Shown: positions 45,372 through 54,229 of the stretch, piece after piece | Layout: each line of letters begins with the position of its first letter | How positions within the stretch are numbered: position 1 is the first letter of the stretch | Source: Mongoliibacter ruber | GTDB taxonomy: Bacteria > Bacteroidota > Bacteroidia > Cytophagales > Cyclobacteriaceae | Assembly: GCF_003003005.1 (NCBI RefSeq) | Contig: NZ_PVTR01000018.1 | Location: 1-64,000 of the forward strand | Reading direction: 5' to 3' | Length of the DNA stretch: 64,000 nucleotides | Position numbers and translations under genes: made by a program | The notes under the pieces: generated by a model | The model's input: only the letters and a program-made list of their open reading frames with translations | Database searches by the model: none | What the model was told of the DNA's origin: nothing

Positions 45372-45969
45372 TGGTTGTGAGTTTGTTTTGGTTTGAAGGA
45401 TTGTGGTGATTGTACAAAGCACCAAGCACAAAGAGCCATAAATGGAACTCTGGCCTTGCCTTTCAACCTGTTGACTTTATTTGACATTTTCTTCAGTTTC
45501 ACGATTCTCAGGACAATTCATTCTGGGGTTTACTGGCTACTTTTTCATAAACTTATACAACTCGTCTGCCGTGGCGGATCGTTCGTGCCATACCTAGGGT
45601 AGGAAATCCTATGGCACTTTGGATACTTACCCTCTTTCCCTAATCCCGGCAAGAAATTACCGGGATATTATATCGGTCATGCCTTGCCTCCGGCAGGAAA
45701 TCCTACGGCATTTGGTCTTTTTTCTTGTCTCTCGCATTATAAATAATTTGCAGAGCTGAACTCAAAAAAGCCTCGTAATTCGTAAATCGTCATTCGTAAA
45801 TTTACTTTGATCTTGCATATTTGTTCCTAAATTCAAATCTCGGCTCTCGCTTCTCGCTTCTAATCTCTCCCTGTCATCCTTCATCCTTCCTCCCTCATCC
45901 TTTACTTAACCCTTCATCCCACTCGGTCTTAAATCTAAAATCTTAAATCTAAAATTTTCATTCTTTATC
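45372..45969. repeat. Repeat-rich gap between permeases 4 and 5
   Basis: This 598-base gap has no gene. Three hairpins lie at 45585-45617 (GTGCCATA/TATGGCAC), 45643-45666 (ATCCCGG/CCGGGAT) and 45679-45711 (ATGCC/GGCAT). The first and third share the inner words GGAAATCCTA and GGCA. From 45781 to about 45908 the sequence falls into sevens: ATTCGTA AATCGTC ATTCGTA, then CTCGGCT CTCGCTT CTCGCTT CTAATCT, then TCATCCT units. At about 45924-45951 a 14-base unit TCTTAAATCTAAAA occurs twice. The tract abuts the stop of permease 4. Confidence 0.8.
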
Positions 45970-48381
45970 TCACTCACTCTTCAATATCTCTGCAGGGTTG
46001 GTCTTGGCTACTCCGAGGGAATGGAATCCCACTACAAGCAAGGCCAACACCAGCACTCCAAATCCTACACCCACAAATAACAAATAAGGCATTTCAATTC
46101 TATAAGCATACTCCTGAAGCCACATATTGCTGAGGTAATATGCAGGATAGGCTGCCAGGACAAATGAAACCAACACAAGCCAAACATACTGTTTGCTCAC
46201 CAAGGAGATAATCTGCAAAATATCTGCACCCATCACCTTCCTGATACTTACCTCTTTGCTTCTTTGGGCAATGGTAAATGACGATAATCCAAACAGACCC
46301 AAAATAGAAATTAGAATGGCTATACCTGCGGCAAAACCAAGTACTCCTTGGATTTTCCTATCCACATCATAAAATCCTTCCAAAACCTCGTCTATAAAAT
46401 TAAAACCGGAAGCATCATAAGGAAAAACTTCCTCCACCATAGCCTCAAGCCGCTCTTTGGCATAGGAAAGGTTTTGTTGAGAGGATACTTTTGCAGTCAG
46501 TAAGTAATAATAATCAGGCTGGTAAATCAGAACCATAGGCATAATTTCTTCTTTGAGGTTACGGGCATTGAAATTCTCCACTACCCCAACTATAGTATTG
46601 CTTTCTGCCCTGAAATTGATAGTTTGGCCAATGATATCTGATGGATCTGTAGCCCCCATAGCTTTCAGAAAATTCCTGTTTACCAGTATTTCGTCACCTA
46701 CGTTGTGTGGTTTTCTTCCTGCCAACAAAGGGATTCCATTGACCGAAACGAATGCCGAATCGACGTTCATCACATGTACATTCATTTGCTGTTCTACAGA
46801 ATCTACCATTACGTAAGCGTCGGAAGTCCAAATAGAGTTGGAAGACACCAGGTTATTACTTAGGCTTACCCCTGATACAAAACTTTCATTCCTCATTCTC
46901 TCTGCCAGTAATTCTCTTTGTGACCTTTCTCCCATAAAGGGAAGATTTGTGTACATCACAGCCTCTTTTTCGAAACCCAAAGGCTGAGAACTGATGTATT
47001 TGAGTTGACTTGTCAGCACCAATACCATGATGATAAAAGTGATAGAGGCAGTAAACTGTAAGACCGCGAGGTTTTTTCTCAGAAATACTCCAATTGAAAA
47101 ACCATGCTCGTGCATTAGTTCCCCTTTAAGTGCACGCTGAGGCTGGTAACTTGCCAAAACAAATCCAGGGTATAATCCAGAGATCAATGTGATTATGACA
47201 GCAATTAAACCTAGAAACATCAGGCTCATAGGACTTAAAAATGAGGGATCAAAATTTGTGGGCAGGTATTCCGAGAAATAGGTTTTGATCAATTCGGCAA
47301 GGAATAACGAAAATGCAGAGGCTATAAGTACTAGGACAAATGTCTCATTCAAAAATTGCATTACCAGTTGACTTCGGTTGCTGCCCAATGTTTTTCTGAT
47401 TCCTACTTCCTTAGCCTTATTGATAGCCAAAGCTGTTTCAAGGTTGATAAAATTCAGGCAAGCCAACAGAAGAATAATAATCCCAATGTAGACGAGTCCA
47501 TTTAAAAGGGTTTTGGAAATAGTAGTGTCATCAAAGTTTTCACTGAAATGCATTTCTGCCAGTGGTTCACCTATAAATTCCGGGTGACTTTCTTGATCGT
47601 CAAAATATTTTTTGGCTAAGATAGCAAGTCCTTCATCCAAATTGGATTTGTCCGAGTTTTCTCCAATCTTCACAAATAGCTGACTTGAAGTATTCAGGTT
47701 AGTCCAACTATGTAGACCATACCAATCGGCTTTCCCTTTTTGGGAAATAGTACTAAAGGAAATAAAATCAGTAAAAATAAAGTCTGTATTTTCGGAATAA
47801 TCCTTCACCACACCTTGCACTTGGGCATAAATAGAATCTGAGGCATCTATCCACAAGATTTCTTTTCCCAATACCTCATTGGCGGCTAATCCGGGAAAGT
47901 ATTTTTGTAAACTAGACGCAGTAATGACAGCTGTATTGGGTTCCTGTAAGGCTGTTTGTGGATTTCCTGAAAGCCATTCTCTTTGAAAAATCTTAAAAAA
48001 TCCTGGGTTTGAAAAGGCAACCTTATCACTTCTTCCTATTACTTTGTTTTGTTCAGGTAGGATAACCATCGTCTCATAAAGAACATACAGCCTACCCTTT
48101 TCTTCAATAAAAGAAAGCTCCTCATCAATCACCTCTCCCAAAGGTCCGTTGGTGCCTGACGTTTGAAAAATGTTACCGGAGTCCCACTCTTCCATGGTGT
48201 TGATTCTGAAAATCCTTTCACTATCTGTATGAAACCTGTCAAAACTATACGCATGCCAGACCACATTAAAAATCACCAAACAAATGGCAATACCCATTGA
48301 AAGGCCAAGAACATGAACCAAAGTGCGGAGTTTGTTTCGCTTGATATTCCTGATGGCGATCAATATGTAATTGTAAAGCAT
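45970..48381 (-). CDS. Double FtsX/MacB-type ABC permease 4
   Basis: An 803-residue inner-membrane protein of the same plan as its neighbours: N-terminal helix (about 21-42), periplasmic domain, FtsX triplet with INLETALAINKAKEVGIRKT, central helix near 430, second periplasmic domain and final triplet with GLSSFTIAQRSKEVSIRKVM. It is the most diverged of the set around the first FtsX motif (NLETALAINKA where others have NLATA or NLSTA followed by R or S). It lies 183 bases downstream of the secreted propeller gene. Its stop is followed directly by a purine-rich heptamer tract on its own strand. Confidence 0.92.
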   Translation of the reverse strand: MLYNYILIAIRNIKRNKLRTLVHVLGLSMGIAICLVIFNVVWHAYSFDRFHTDSERIFRINTMEEWDSGNIFQTSGTNGPLGEVIDEELSFIEEKGRLYVLYETMVILPEQNKVIGRSDKVAFSNPGFFKIFQREWLSGNPQTALQEPNTAVITASSLQKYFPGLAANEVLGKEILWIDASDSIYAQVQGVVKDYSENTDFIFTDFISFSTISQKGKADWYGLHSWTNLNTSSQLFVKIGENSDKSNLDEGLAILAKKYFDDQESHPEFIGEPLAEMHFSENFDDTTISKTLLNGLVYIGIIILLLACLNFINLETALAINKAKEVGIRKTLGSNRSQLVMQFLNETFVLVLIASAFSLFLAELIKTYFSEYLPTNFDPSFLSPMSLMFLGLIAVIITLISGLYPGFVLASYQPQRALKGELMHEHGFSIGVFLRKNLAVLQFTASITFIIMVLVLTSQLKYISSQPLGFEKEAVMYTNLPFMGERSQRELLAERMRNESFVSGVSLSNNLVSSNSIWTSDAYVMVDSVEQQMNVHVMNVDSAFVSVNGIPLLAGRKPHNVGDEILVNRNFLKAMGATDPSDIIGQTINFRAESNTIVGVVENFNARNLKEEIMPMVLIYQPDYYYLLTAKVSSQQNLSYAKERLEAMVEEVFPYDASGFNFIDEVLEGFYDVDRKIQGVLGFAAGIAILISILGLFGLSSFTIAQRSKEVSIRKVMGADILQIISLVSKQYVWLVLVSFVLAAYPAYYLSNMWLQEYAYRIEMPYLLFVGVGFGVLVLALLVVGFHSLGVAKTNPAEILKSE

Positions 48382-48503
48382 ATTTCAAAAATTTAACGCA
48401 ATGAATTAGCGCTATATTCAAGAGCAGTGCCATTGGATAAACCCTCATTTTTGACTTCAGGGGCTTTTTTTGTTTTCGATCACCACCCGCAGCGAACAAT
48501 TCC

Positions 48504-48517
48504 GTCCGAGGGCGGAC
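48504..48517. repeat. GTCCG/CGGAC hairpin
   Basis: GTCCG and CGGAC arms around a 4-base centre form a short hairpin in the 183-base gap between the propeller gene and permease 4. It resembles the palindromes at 41911-41924 and 59441-59456. Confidence 0.45.
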
Positions 48518-48564
48518 AAATTATGACTTTTGCCAAAGTCAGGAAGAATCTTTATTTAAGCAGA

Positions 48565-50466
48565 TCACTCCATTTGATAAATATTCAATTCCCTTCCTGA
48601 AGCCCCTACCCTAACCAAATAAGATCCATTAGAGCTAAAAAACACATTTTCATTTTTCTCAAATTTCACTTCTTCCAAAACCTCTATGGGCGCTGTACCT
48701 ACTCTAAAAAATCTGTTCTCCTCCACCATCCAGATTTCATTGGCAGTGAGCCTAAGGTCGGTGATTTTTTCTACCTCATCAAAGGTAGTCTGGACATTCC
48801 CCTCATTGTCTGTGATGGCCACCCCTTTCGTTCCAATCAAAATCAACCCATGGTCAAATGCAATTTGATTTTTCAACCTACCCACTTCAAAATCCTTGTA
48901 ATTGATAGTGGAAATATTCTCCCCGCTCTTTGCATCATAGGTATGGATTCCTTTGGAGGAAGCATCGACAATTTTATCTCCGTCAAACAAAAATGGGTCA
49001 AAGTCAGTCCCCAACCTATTGCTCACTTTTTCGGTTTCAAAGGCAATTTGACCCGTTTTTCTGTCAAGAGCCACGATATACGAACCTGACAAACCATTGG
49101 TCATTTTAAGGTACAAAAATTCATCTGTCAACTCTTCCTGAATGACGCGGTTGTTTTGTCTTGCAATTTTATCTTCCTGTAGGAAAATTTCACCTGTATT
49201 GAAATCAATTTGAAGATAAGACTTTCTACTACCATCGGGATCTATATGCTTTCCTCCTTGCATACCTACCACATAATGAATGATTCCATTCTCATCGACT
49301 AAAGGGTAGGAACTGTTATCACCTAAGGTATTTCCTTCTTCACCTCCGGCACCTAAGACAGACATGTTTCTGTACATTCTCCGATGCCTTTCCATTCCTT
49401 CTTTCACGTCACTGTCCATTTCTTCACCTGACTTGATATCGATCAGCGTCAATCCGAAATAAGGCAGAAGTAAAACATCATTCCGTACAAATGCAGTACC
49501 TGGAATAAAGTCACCGCTGTACTTTAAAGTCCAGACCAAGTCTCCATTCTGTGCATTCAAGGCTTGAACCTCAGGCCTTCCTGCGATGTTCTGTAGTTCA
49601 GTTTGACTTACTCTAATGGCAATGATGACATCATTGTTGGGTTCATAAAAAACCTCACCCAAACCACCTTTTAATTCTGCTTGTTGCCACAAAACCTCTC
49701 CTGTCTTAATTTCCAAGAGCTGAAGTCCTTCTTTGCCATTGACAGCAATTGCATTTTTTTCGGGTAGGTATGTGATCAACTTTTTCAGCCTTTCGTCATG
49801 ACCTACATAGCTTACAGGGATATTGTTCTTTTTGGAAATCGTGTTCATTCCTGTTGCAGCGGAAAAAGTCGCCTCAGACAGAGTCTCCTCGTCTTGTCTT
49901 AACCTCTGCGCATTTGTCAGGATTTGGTAAATTGACTCGACTGTAGAAATACCGATATCCAGGTCATTTTTCACCCATTTTTCTTCTCCGTTAGTCAAGT
50001 CAAAAGCAGTTGCCGTAGTAAAACTTAGGGTATAGTCAAATTGAAGGAATATTTCTTCCTCCTCAAACAATAAAAAGGCACTCCCCTCAGTGATCCCCAC
50101 TCCCGGAATACTTCTCCCTACTTTATTCCTGTAATCACCTTGGAGAACCTGTTCCCTGCTTTCAAGATTCCAAACCTCATATTTGTCTTCATTTTCAAGG
50201 ACAATGTATTTTCCATCGTTGGAAAATGAAGTGTACTTTGGAGTGAAATCAGAAGAAATTATCCAATCTGGCTCACTCTGTGCAAATAACTGGTTTCCAC
50301 AAAAAATCAAAAGAAATCCTAACACTATCACTCCAAAGGCTTTCTTTTGCTGGCTGCCAAAAAATGAAAAGAGCAAACCAAGGCTAGATTCTTTTAATTC
50401 AGTCCTGAAGACTTTTCTAAAGTTTAAATAGTTATTGTATTCCGGTAATGCTTTTAACTGTATCAT
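48565..50466 (-). CDS. Secreted PQQ-like beta-propeller protein
   Basis: A 633-residue protein. A hydrophobic export segment lies at about 43-62 (GVIVLGFLLIFCGNQLFAQ), unusually far from the ATG at 50466; a later non-ATG start is possible. The mature part repeats a unit of the type A-x-D-x-x-T-G-E-x-x-W (TAFDLTNGEEKW, LEIKTGEVLWQ, ALNAQNGDLVW, VALDRKTGQIAF, TYDAKSGENIS), which is the blade pattern of PQQ-like propellers. No PQQ-binding or dehydrogenase residues are clear, so it is probably a binding or scaffold protein. It lies between permeases 3 and 4 on the same strand, which suggests a role with those transporters. Confidence 0.8.
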   Translation of the reverse strand: MIQLKALPEYNNYLNFRKVFRTELKESSLGLLFSFFGSQQKKAFGVIVLGFLLIFCGNQLFAQSEPDWIISSDFTPKYTSFSNDGKYIVLENEDKYEVWNLESREQVLQGDYRNKVGRSIPGVGITEGSAFLLFEEEEIFLQFDYTLSFTTATAFDLTNGEEKWVKNDLDIGISTVESIYQILTNAQRLRQDEETLSEATFSAATGMNTISKKNNIPVSYVGHDERLKKLITYLPEKNAIAVNGKEGLQLLEIKTGEVLWQQAELKGGLGEVFYEPNNDVIIAIRVSQTELQNIAGRPEVQALNAQNGDLVWTLKYSGDFIPGTAFVRNDVLLLPYFGLTLIDIKSGEEMDSDVKEGMERHRRMYRNMSVLGAGGEEGNTLGDNSSYPLVDENGIIHYVVGMQGGKHIDPDGSRKSYLQIDFNTGEIFLQEDKIARQNNRVIQEELTDEFLYLKMTNGLSGSYIVALDRKTGQIAFETEKVSNRLGTDFDPFLFDGDKIVDASSKGIHTYDAKSGENISTINYKDFEVGRLKNQIAFDHGLILIGTKGVAITDNEGNVQTTFDEVEKITDLRLTANEIWMVEENRFFRVGTAPIEVLEEVKFEKNENVFFSSNGSYLVRVGASGRELNIYQME

Positions 50467-50603
50467 AGAAAGTTGATTTTTTAAAATGAATACTTAGCTT
50501 TTAAAAAGATCCAAAGCCAATTAAATGAATTTTAGAGTTTCATGAATACCTTTTCCATTTTGGAATTTCACATTTTCAAACCTACCAAATTCAGTACTGA
50601 GAT

Positions 50604-50627
50604 AAAATACCCTGTACGGGGTATTTT
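50604..50627. other. Perfect hairpin with AAAATACCC/GGGTATTTT arms
   Basis: Nine-base arms surround a 6-base centre in the gap between permease 3 and the propeller gene, 115 bases past the permease stop. On the minus strand the second arm ends in TTTT, so it could be a terminator. The palindrome could equally be a regulator site for the propeller gene 138 bases away. Confidence 0.5.
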
Positions 50628-50741
50628 ACCTTCAATCCGACCTTAAGATCAAGGAATTAAGCGAAAAATACAGGAAGGTTTAAAAATGAACTAGAAAGAG
50701 CATTGGGAATCTTCGTATAGAAAAATCCATCCAACCCAAAA

Positions 50742-53147
50742 TTACTCACTCCTCAAACCATTTACCGTATTTCTAAAAGCAGCCCTCAAGGCTTGCATGC
50801 CAACGACCGTCAAGGTGACCAATAGCGCCATCAAAACAACCGCTAGAAAATTCCCCAAATCAATGGGAGCACGGTAGGCGAAGTTCTGCAACCACTCCTT
50901 ACCAAAATACAAAGATACCGGAACAGCCAGGACTGAAGCCAAAATAACCAAGACCATAAATTCCCTGGAAAGGATATATACGATCTGAGGTACTCCGGCA
51001 CCCAAAACCTTTCTGATGCTCATTTCTTTAGATCGGGATTCGATCATAAAGGAAACCAATCCCAACAATCCGATCAGAGAAATCAAAAGTGTGAGCCCTG
51101 CAAAGAGCCGGAACATCTTGGACATGCGCAATTCTGCCTGATAGAGCCTTTCAAAGTCTTCATTGAGGAAAAAGTATTTGAAATCCATTCCAGTAAAGTC
51201 ATTGATCCATTTTTGGTTCAGGTTCTCCAGAATGGCTGTGGTTTGACCGGGTTCAAAACGTATGGACAGCCAATAAGAATAATCTGGTGCCCAATCCATG
51301 GCAATGCCATGAATGGCCTGCTGTAAGCCCAATTGATGATAATCCTTCACCACTCCTATCACGGTTCCCTGCGGCGTGGTGGAAGGGGACACGATTTTCT
51401 GTCCCAAAGCTTCTTCGGGGCTTTCCCAGCCGAATAGTCTGACTGCCTTTTCATTAAGGACCAAGCCATCGGTACGATCGGTTTCTCGCTCAGGGTCAAA
51501 AAACCTTCCTGCCACAATATCAAGTTCTAAAGTATTCAGGTAATCCTCATCTACGGACAAGTACTCCACAGAAGCAGGATTTTCTGCCTCTCTCCCATCC
51601 GGGTACGCAATCTGTCCTACCCATCCAGGTCTTCCCGGAATCCCATTGGAATAAGCCACACTTTGGATCCCTGAGATATTGTTCAATTCATTTTTGAGGC
51701 TTTCTATACGGTTTTTTGACAGTTTGGAAGCATCGACCACCAAGATTTCATTCTTGGCAAATCCCAGCTCTTTCTCCTGCATAAAATCCAGCTGATTGAG
51801 AACGACCAAAGTTCCCAGCGCAAGGGAAACAGAAATAAAAAACTGAAACACCACCAATGCTTTGCTCATATTCAGCCCTGTACTTCCGGGATTAAATTTC
51901 CCTTTCAGGATCTTTATGGGCTGCAGGCCTGAAAGGTATAAGGAAGGATAATAACCTGCAAAAAGACTGATGAGGAAAAGCAAAGAGAAAATTCCAAAAA
52001 TGATTTCAGGCTTTAAAAGGCTGTCCAACTTGTAGGTTTTATTGACCAATTCATTGAAAACCGGCATCATTGTGCTGGACAGAAAAATGGCAATCAAAAG
52101 TCCAAAAACAGTCATCACAAACGCTTCTGTCATAAACTGTGTGATCAATGCCATCCTTGACGAACCCACTACTTTTCTCAACCCTACTTCTTTGAAACGA
52201 TCCACAGAACGGGCAGTCGAAAGGTTGATGAAATTGATACAGGCCAGAAGGATTGTAAAGAGGCAAATCCCCAAAACCATGTACACCCGGTCAATGCTTC
52301 CCAATGTCCCAAGAGAATTGCCTGCTTCCGACCTGAGATAAATATCCTTCATGGGTTCGAAATAAAGAAAAGCCTCTGCGCCCCAGGAACGCATCATCTC
52401 TCCTACATGATCCATGTAGACGGATTTGGCTTTTGCTTTGAAAGCTTCAGCGTCTGTACCTTCCCGCAGCATGAGGTAATTGCTCATATTGATATTTCCC
52501 CATCCCCCCATGTAATCTTCAATCCCCGTATACCTTTCGAAAGTCGCTTGGGAAAGCAGTACTTCAAATTGAATATGGGAGTTTTCAGGAGAATCTTTGA
52601 CTACGGCTCCTACCTTTACGGCAATAGTATCAGCGAGAAAAAACTCCTTTCCTAACCCATCCTGACCTTTGAAAATCCGGCTTTCCATACTTTCAGTAAT
52701 GACTGCCTGATACGGTTGGGATAAGGCGGAGGAAGGTGTTCCCTTGAGCGATTCAAATGAAAAAACATCAAAGAAAGACTCAGTGACGTAAGCCATTCTG
52801 GGATTGAACCTTTCCTCATCTGTCTTGACCTCCAATCTTGGCCAAGTAATGGTATACACCACATTTTCCACTTCAGGAAAATCCGATTCCAGAATTTTAC
52901 CCACAGGCCATCCATTGGTGCTGTTATAAGCTTCATTTCCTGATTTTGCATCTATGAAAACAGTATTGACCCGGTAAATCCTGTCTCCGTTTTGGTGGAA
53001 TTTATCAAATGAAAATTCGTCCAAAGCATAGACCAGCATAAAAATCCCACCTGTCAGACCCAAAGCGAGACTGAGTATATTGATTAGCGCAAAACCTTTT
53101 CTTTTCTTCAGGTTTCGGATGGCAATTTTCAAATAGTTTTTAAACAT
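50742..53147 (-). CDS. Double FtsX/MacB-type ABC permease 3
   Basis: An 801-residue inner-membrane protein. N-terminal helix about 20-42, periplasmic domain, FtsX triplet with INLSTARSVDRFKEVGLRKVV, a central helix (FQFFISVSLALGTLVVLNQLDF) and a final triplet with FMIESRSKEMSIRKVLGAGV. The 20-residue end (QALRAAFRNTVNGLRSE) matches the other members of the set. It has no ATPase domain and needs a partner such as the LolD-type ATPase further along. Upstream lies the three-copy tandem repeat region. Confidence 0.92.
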   Translation of the reverse strand: MFKNYLKIAIRNLKKRKGFALINILSLALGLTGGIFMLVYALDEFSFDKFHQNGDRIYRVNTVFIDAKSGNEAYNSTNGWPVGKILESDFPEVENVVYTITWPRLEVKTDEERFNPRMAYVTESFFDVFSFESLKGTPSSALSQPYQAVITESMESRIFKGQDGLGKEFFLADTIAVKVGAVVKDSPENSHIQFEVLLSQATFERYTGIEDYMGGWGNINMSNYLMLREGTDAEAFKAKAKSVYMDHVGEMMRSWGAEAFLYFEPMKDIYLRSEAGNSLGTLGSIDRVYMVLGICLFTILLACINFINLSTARSVDRFKEVGLRKVVGSSRMALITQFMTEAFVMTVFGLLIAIFLSSTMMPVFNELVNKTYKLDSLLKPEIIFGIFSLLFLISLFAGYYPSLYLSGLQPIKILKGKFNPGSTGLNMSKALVVFQFFISVSLALGTLVVLNQLDFMQEKELGFAKNEILVVDASKLSKNRIESLKNELNNISGIQSVAYSNGIPGRPGWVGQIAYPDGREAENPASVEYLSVDEDYLNTLELDIVAGRFFDPERETDRTDGLVLNEKAVRLFGWESPEEALGQKIVSPSTTPQGTVIGVVKDYHQLGLQQAIHGIAMDWAPDYSYWLSIRFEPGQTTAILENLNQKWINDFTGMDFKYFFLNEDFERLYQAELRMSKMFRLFAGLTLLISLIGLLGLVSFMIESRSKEMSIRKVLGAGVPQIVYILSREFMVLVILASVLAVPVSLYFGKEWLQNFAYRAPIDLGNFLAVVLMALLVTLTVVGMQALRAAFRNTVNGLRSE

Positions 53148-54229
53148 ATAGGTTTATTAAAATAGTTGAACAGTTTTCATCAAATGGTTCACGCGGAGTT
53201 TTAAAAGGTGAAGAGGCTCGCAAAGGAAAAGATCTGAACTCATCCTTCCGCCGCCGTGAGTATCTCACTCATGGCTCCTAAACTTTTCATTCTGAATTTT
53301 CCATTTCTCGTAAGAGAAACCCTGGCAGGCATCACACTTCTCTTTCCCATCCCTGTTTTTGGCGAAAGGCCTTTTACACTTCCAACCTTTTTTCGGCCAA
53401 AAACAAACCTGATTTTTCTTCCTTTGTCCTCCGGTTAAAACCGGAGGCTATTGTATCGGTCATGCCGATGGCATTGGGTAACGTTAGTCTTGTTTCTTGT
53501 TTCTTGGCTCTTGTCTCTTGCTTCTTTTTTCTAATCTCTCGCCTCTCGCTTCTTACCTTGCCTTCACTCATAGCTCTTAAGCCTTTCATCTTAGATTTCT
53601 CGTTTCATCCCCGAGTTACCGTGGAACGCTTAACACCCCATTTTCCCATCCCTGTTTTTGGCGAAAGGCCTTTTACACAACAACCCTTTTTTCGGCCAAA
53701 AACAAACCTGATTTTTCTTCTTTTGTCCTCCTGTTAAAACCGGAGGCTATTGTATCGGTCATGCCGATGGCATTGGGTAACGTTAGTCTTGTTTCTTGGC
53801 TCTTGTCTCTTGCTTCTTTTTTTCTAATCTCTCGCTTCTCGCTTCTTATCTTGCCTTCACTCATAGCTCTTAAGCCTTTCATCCTAGAATTATCGTTTCA
53901 TCCCCGAGTTACCGTGGAACGCTTCACACCTCTCTTACCCATCCTTGTTTTTGGCGAAAGGCCTTTTACACTTCCAACCTTTTTTCGGCCAAAAACAAAC
54001 CTGATTTTTCTTCTTTTTTCCTCCGGTTAAAACCGGAGGCTATTGTATCAGTCATGCCGATGGCATTGGGTAACGTTAGTCTTGCATCTTGTTTCTTGGC
54101 TCTTGTCTCTTGCTTCTTTTTTTCTAATCTCTCGCTTCTCGCTTCTCGCATCTCGGCTCTCGCTTCTTGTCTCTTGACTCTTTTCTCTCGCTTCTCACAT
54201 CTCGCATCTCGCATCTCGCTTCTCCCATA
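53148..54229. repeat. Three tandem copies of a 295-base unit, between permeases 2 and 3
   Basis: Landmarks repeat at 298-299 and 293 bases: CTCAT(A/G)GCTC at 53269, 53567 and 53860, and GGCGAAAGG at 53361, 53660 and 53953. Each unit holds an inverted pair GTTTTTGGC/GCCAAAAAC, the palindrome CCTCCGGTTAAAACCGGAGG (53428-53447 and 54020-54039; one mismatch in the middle copy at 53727-53746), an ATCGG/CCGAT hairpin and a block of heptamers. The left 120 bases of the gap look unique. Three minus-strand open frames of 69-82 codons fall in the units but look like by-products of the repeats. Confidence 0.9.
54081..54228. repeat. Degenerate heptanucleotide array (CTCGCTT type)
   Basis: From 54131 to 54228 there are fourteen consecutive 7-base units without a slip: CTCGCTT, CTCGCTT, CTCGCAT, CTCGGCT, CTCGCTT, CTTGTCT and so on. 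From 54081 to 54122 six more units of CTTGNNT type precede a one-base slip. The array ends one base from the stop codon of permease 2. Shorter arrays with the same units lie at 53489-53560, 53780-53855, 45839-45908, 56711-56752 and 56814-56860. Confidence 0.85.

Noticed and set aside
48565-50466. PQQ-dependent dehydrogenase
   Set aside because: Only the blade pattern is present; cofactor and catalytic residues are not recognisable.
53374-54214. Three minus-strand open frames of 69-82 codons with a shared C-terminal half
   Set aside because: They fall in the same place of each 295-base unit, their N-terminal halves are heptamer repeats read as Lys/Arg/Glu strings, and base differences between copies show no sign of protein-level selection.
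53269-54229. CRISPR array
   Set aside because: The period is near 295 bases, the whole unit is repeated with no unique spacers, and no cas gene is present.
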